Source: Hippophae tibetana (Eukaryota > Streptophyta > Magnoliopsida > Rosales > Elaeagnaceae). From it: DNA of 64,000 nucleotides. Location: contig CM072805.1 in NCBI GenBank assembly GCA_037013495.1, forward strand, positions 23,876,669-23,940,668, given 5' to 3'. A program made the position numbers and the translations under genes. The notes beneath the pieces are model-generated. The model had not been told where the DNA came from. It saw nothing but the letters and a program-made list of their open reading frames with translations, and made no database searches. Positions 60,172-64,000 of the stretch are shown in pieces (position 1 is the first letter of the stretch; the number at the start of each line of letters is the position of its first letter).

Positions 60172-60639
60172 GAATTTGCCTTTCAGCAAAAGAAGAATAC
60201 CATTTTACTCCATGTTTGTTTTGTAATGTGTTCTTTTTTTTAGTTTTGTTTTACTGTTTTTTAATTATTAAACAAAAGTGAAAACCTTAAACTATTTTCA
60301 AAACATAGGGTATGTTTGTTTCTACTAGTGAGATACTATAAAAGCACGTCTAATAGCAAGAAAGTACTTTCAGGTATCAAAAAGCACATTTTGTGCTTTC
60401 ACTTTCAAAGTTTTGAAAACTTTAAAAATGAAAACAAAAACACATTACCCTACACACGCATTTTTGAAAAGTGAAAATTGAACACGTTACAAAATGAATT
60501 GTTAAAAAAGGTATATATTTTCATGGAATGCATTCATCTAAGGATTCCAAATCTAGCTATACTAGGATATGATGAAAGTGCAGCCACTTTGTACTCCATT
60601 GAAATGAGAAGCAAATAGGTATCACATTTTCTTGGAGGA

Positions 60640-60884
60640 AATTTCAAACTGACAAATATTGTATTTCTCTGATAATTATCATATATATTTCATATCATTT
60701 CTGTTATGTTTCTATAAAAGAGTCTTAGTCTATGTATACTAAGGAAAACGAAAACTAAAACCTAACCCTAGCTGCTACACACCCATATTTTATGGCTCTA
60801 CTAATATTATTGTCTGCCATTCATAGCTCCACTAAACATTGTAGTCTGCCACTGTTGCAGCATGCACCACAACACACACCAACA
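60640..60884 (-). repeat. 3' LTR of the copia element
   Basis: Starts TGTTGGTGTGTG immediately after the AGGGGGAA purine tract. Its distal end is uncertain because no partner LTR is in the window; 60640 is an estimate. Confidence 0.5.
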
Positions 60885-60894
60885 TTCCCCCTGA

Positions 60895-61895
60895 AGTTGG
60901 TGCATATATGTCTCTTATGCCCATCTTGTCAAGCGAGTTATAGAATTTATTTGCAGACATAGATTTTGTGAGTATATCAGCCAATTGATCTTCTGATTTA
61001 ACAAATGGAAGCTGAATAATCTTTTCTTCAAGATTTTGTTTGATGAAGTTCCGATCCACTTCAATGTGCTTCGTGCTATCATGTTGAACTGGATTGTGGG
61101 AGATGGAAATGGCTACTTTTTATCACAAAATAAGTTCATTTCAGAGTTAGGAGTAACACCAATCTCAGTTAGAAGTTTTTTCAACCAAAAGAGCTCACAT
61201 ATTCCCTTGATCATTCCTTAAAATTCAGCTTCAGCACTAGATAAGGCAACTACCTTTTGCTTCTTACTCCTCCATGTAACAAGATTTCCCCCCACAAAAG
61301 TAAAGTATCCAGCAGTAGATTTCCTATCCTTGATATTCCCTGCCCAGTCTGAATCTGTATATCCAACAACTTCCAATCAACCATTCTTTGAAAACATACG
61401 TCCTTTCCCAGGGGAGGATTTTAAATAACAAAGTATTCACATGACGGCATCCATATGGTCTTCATTTGGGTAGTGCATGAACTGACTCACGACACTCACA
61501 ACATAAGCAATATCAGGTTCAGTATGAGATAAATATATGAGTTTATCGACTAACCATTGATATCTTTGTTTATCTGATGGTACTTGGTCCACATATTCTC
61601 CAATTTTATAATTTTGGACCATCAGAATATCAATATGTTTACAATCTAGTAATCCTAAATCTGCCAGTAGGTCTAGAGTATATTTCCTTTGGGAAAGACA
61701 TATACCTTGTTTTGATCTTGTTACCTCAATGCCTAAGAAGTATTTGAGCCCTCCCAAGTCCTTTATTTCAAACTCATTTGATAGTTGTTCTTGAAGCCTA
61801 GATATTTATTCTTTATCATCCCCTGTAATGATCATGTCGTCTACATAGACTATAAGGGTTGTTACTTTTCCCAATAGATGTTTTAGAAAAAGAGT
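60895..61895 (-). pseudogene. Copia RT and RNase H, broken
   Basis: The catalytic YVDD box is present (about 61845). After a stop the frame 61757-61437 reads GGLKYFLGIEVTRSKQGICL and YLSHTEPDIAYVVSVVSQFM. RNase H remains at 61430-61090 with several stops and frame changes, then the ADILTK tail. YVDD is retained, but the frame is broken, so the protein cannot be made. Confidence 0.8.
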
Positions 61896-63970
61896 TTAGT
61901 TAGTCATAACTGTATTTTATATAGTTATTTTCACCTATTTTATTAATTAAAACTGCTATGTTCTTAATGTTTTTAGTTAATTTTAGTTTAATAAATTAAT
62001 ATTTATTGTTTTTTTATATTTTAATAAAAATTAAATAATTTGTATCGAAAACGTACTTAATTGCAAATTTATATCCAAAAATATAATTTCAAATAAAAGA
62101 GTGTTAAATTGCAATTTGTAAAAGTGAAAAATATAATTTAAATTAAAATTGGGCTTAATTTTAATTATTGAAAGTTTAAACATTTAATTTAAATTACCAA
62201 AACGGCTATATTGTAATTAAACAAAGTTTAAAATGTAATTTGAAATATATTTGTGGGTGAAAATACAATTAAATAAAAATAAGTTTTCTGCATAGGTGAA
62301 GAATTCCACGCGGCATCATCCACGGTTCAATGTGGACCGTCAGATCAACGCAGAAACGGTTTGGATGGGCGCGTGTTCTTCAAACCCGACCAAAGAGAGT
62401 GGGTGCAGAATTCCTGTCACGCGGCGCGGCGCCCGAGTGGGGCCCACTGGCCGCGCAGACTGGTGTGCAGGGTGGGTCCCACATGTCGGCTGTGCAGAAT
62501 TCCTCGAGGCACATCGCTCACCGTTGGATCCGTTGAACGGTCCAGATTGAAACACGTGGATCCAGCTGTCGCGCACCGAGCCGCTACCCGATATGTTCCC
62601 GTGCGTTGCGCTGCATCGTTTTTCCATGAGCCCGACCTGCACGTCCAATGAAACGATGCCACGTGTCTCTGAATTGCTCGCAGCCAATCACATGGCGACA
62701 CGTGGCATGCGTATAAGAAAAAAAAATTTAGAAACGCGCAGAATTGTTTTCACGCGTGATATTTTTTTATTCCCCCCATTTATTTGTGTCCCCCGCTAAT
62801 ATTAAAAAATATATATAATAATAATAATAAAAAGGAATAATTGAATAGTGGGGGGATATATTTAACGGGAATTTTTTCATTTTGTACGCGTTTTGTTGTT
62901 TTCTTTTTTTGGTTTTCGTTTTTTTTAGTTCTTTCTTTTTGCAGAATTCTCTCCTTCATCTTTCATTTTATTTTTGAGCACAGAGTTTTCTCTCAAATTT
63001 GTGAAGGATTTTCGAGTTGTTCCACTTGTTTTGATTATTTCCTGTTAAGAAGTTTCATTTTTCCCTCTTTACGTGTCTCTTTTACACGTAGAAAATTTTA
63101 TTTTGATATTTTTGTTGTGTATTATCTTAGGGAAATTACAGAGAAAGAGGTTGATGAAGAAGGAGGAAATGGAAGAAATTATTTTTCATTGAGGAATCGT
63201 GAAAGAGTTTCTCCTAACTCATTTTCTTTTAATTTTTGTTTCTCTACAATGTTTTATTTTTGTGGTGTTGTAATTTTAATTTCTGCTATGAACTAATATA
63301 TTTGTTCTAGGATTGCAGTGTTACGTAAATTATGAAACTTGAAGTAATTATTTTTGAATGATTTGTGGAACTGTTTTAAGTTGTTTATTTTACCTGCTGA
63401 AAATGTTTTTAATAATCGGAAGATTAATTAACTGATATGTGACATTTAAATAAACTTGAAAAAGGAATTTATGTGGGTTGCTCGGGATAAAATAACGCAT
63501 ATACATAAGGGATAGAAATATACTTTTATTGTATGTGTAACTTTTGAGAACTCAGAACTTAATAAATCTGATTGAAATTAATTCTCATAGGAATATAGTG
63601 AATCATTTTAACTGGATGTGTCTGTATGGAGCTTGAAAGAGATATATGGATAAATTAGGAGTTCTTGGTTAATAACTTAAAACATAAGAACATAAATCAA
63701 GAGAGAATAAAATATTCAAGTGAATTAATTTGGGTAAACTGCAATCCTAGAATTTTCATAAAAATTGTTAACAAGAAACAAAAAAATATTGATTAAGTCA
63801 AACTGCATAAAATTATTGATTGTTTGAATAAAATTAGGTTTAAATAATTTTAGTAATTAACAGGAGTTGGTAACATTTCTCTGTGGGAACGATAATTTAT
63901 TTATCATATTATTACTTGAGACCGTGTATACTTGCATGTTTTTTGTGTGTTGTAAAACAAACAACAAGTT
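61896..63970 (+). repeat. Large 5' LTR of an Athila-like Ty3/gypsy element
   Basis: Lies between the broken copia RT (ends about 61895) and a canonical primer-binding site at 63973. Contains an AT-rich start, a GC- and CpG-rich block (62290-62710), a TATA-like TATAAGA (62712), then a long T-rich leader. The end is near ACAACAAG (about 63966). The start is not exact because no TG follows the junction immediately. Open frames inside, such as 62841-63296, are not supported as genes. Confidence 0.7.
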
Positions 63971-63972
63971 TT

Positions 63973-63990
63973 TGGCGCCGTTGCCGGGGA
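63973..63990 (+). other. Primer-binding site of the Athila-like element
   Basis: TGGCGCCGTTGCCGGGGA is the well-known primer site of Athila-group plant retrotransposons, a few bases after the LTR end. The element body continues beyond the window. Confidence 0.9.
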
Positions 63991-64000
63991 TTTTGTTTTA

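Larger units (their letters stand above)
60640..61895 (-). mobile_element. Ty1/copia retrotransposon, 3' part with LTR
   Basis: From high to low coordinates: RT from about 61895 (VYVDDMIITGDDKE near 61855-61815), RNase H and the C-terminal copia tail (61059-60900: FVKSEDQLADILTK, NSLDKMGIRDIYAPT), a purine tract AGGGGGAA (about 60892-60885) and the LTR (60884 down to about 60640). The element is cut at about 61895 by the Athila-like LTR, so its 5' part should lie beyond the window. It is not the continuation of the copia at 55565-58043, because the 3' end of this one faces the 5' end of that one. Confidence 0.8.

Noticed and set aside
55565..61895. A single minus-strand copia element spanning both copia pieces
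   Set aside because: The RT-RNase H-LTR piece lies on the wrong side: its 3' end faces the 5' gag end of the other piece, so they must be separate insertions.
62296..62701. Several overlapping frames in the GC-rich block
   Set aside because: Open on both strands because of high GC content within an LTR; mutually exclusive and without motifs.
62841..63296. 151-codon plus-strand frame
   Set aside because: Phe/Ser-rich translation of the T-rich leader in the Athila-like LTR; no domain.

Overview
This window is nuclear DNA of a flowering plant, most likely a eudicot. The evidence is three intron-rich genes with canonical GT..AG introns and plant-specific protein families, very AT-rich intergenic DNA, and layers of plant-type transposable elements (Ty3/gypsy Tat-like and Athila-like, Ty1/copia, CACTA, MITEs) plus an integrated pararetrovirus relic. 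The species cannot be named from the sequence alone. I see no operons, CRISPR arrays, rRNA genes or tRNA genes.

Three host genes look intact, all on the minus strand. (1) 6103-5040 is an h-type thioredoxin with three exons and 151 aa, with a WCGPC active site and an N-terminal extension carrying an internal duplication. (2) 11830-8705 is a four-exon, 451-aa protein with an N-terminal coiled coil and a C-terminal RG/RGG- and Tyr-rich tail, resembling a Caprin-like RNA-granule protein. (3) 30999-19642 is AMP deaminase (FAC1/AMPD), with 19 exons assembled in phase to about 904 aa. Its introns hold several repeats, including a terminal-inverted-repeat element carrying a zinc-finger GRF gene fragment, a MITE with TTTAGGG-like interior, and a 28-bp tandem duplication of a splice donor. 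A possible short secreted peptide lies at 17385-17588.

Layout. 1-4216: decayed caulimovirid-like relic (RT, a duplicated RNase H segment, viroplasmin-like motif, promoter candidates, tRNA-Met primer site). 4950-6210: thioredoxin. 6300-8700: repeats and AT-rich DNA. 8700-11900: RG-rich gene. 12461-14681: internally deleted non-autonomous LTR element with long direct repeats and a polypurine tract. 14700-19600: AT-rich. 19640-31000: AMP deaminase. 31000-45000: extremely AT-rich, gene-poor, with a few GC-richer relics near 34.1-36.0 kb. 45062-55432: Tat-like Ty3/gypsy element, broken by stops, interrupted by an 897-bp CACTA element (3-bp duplication) and a 1.7-kb solo LTR, and carrying an antisense ORF with its own TATA-like box. 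55560-58043: minus-strand copia gag-protease-integrase. 58827 onward: a CACTA-type end and a flavin monooxygenase fragment. 60640-61895: 3' part of another minus-strand copia, cut by an Athila-like LTR (about 61.9-63.97 kb) whose primer-binding site is the last feature of the window.

The host genes show no evident functional link to each other. The clearest unusual structures are the antisense unit in the gypsy element, the gene fragment captured in the AMPD intron, the duplicated AMPD splice donor, and the pararetroviral duplication.
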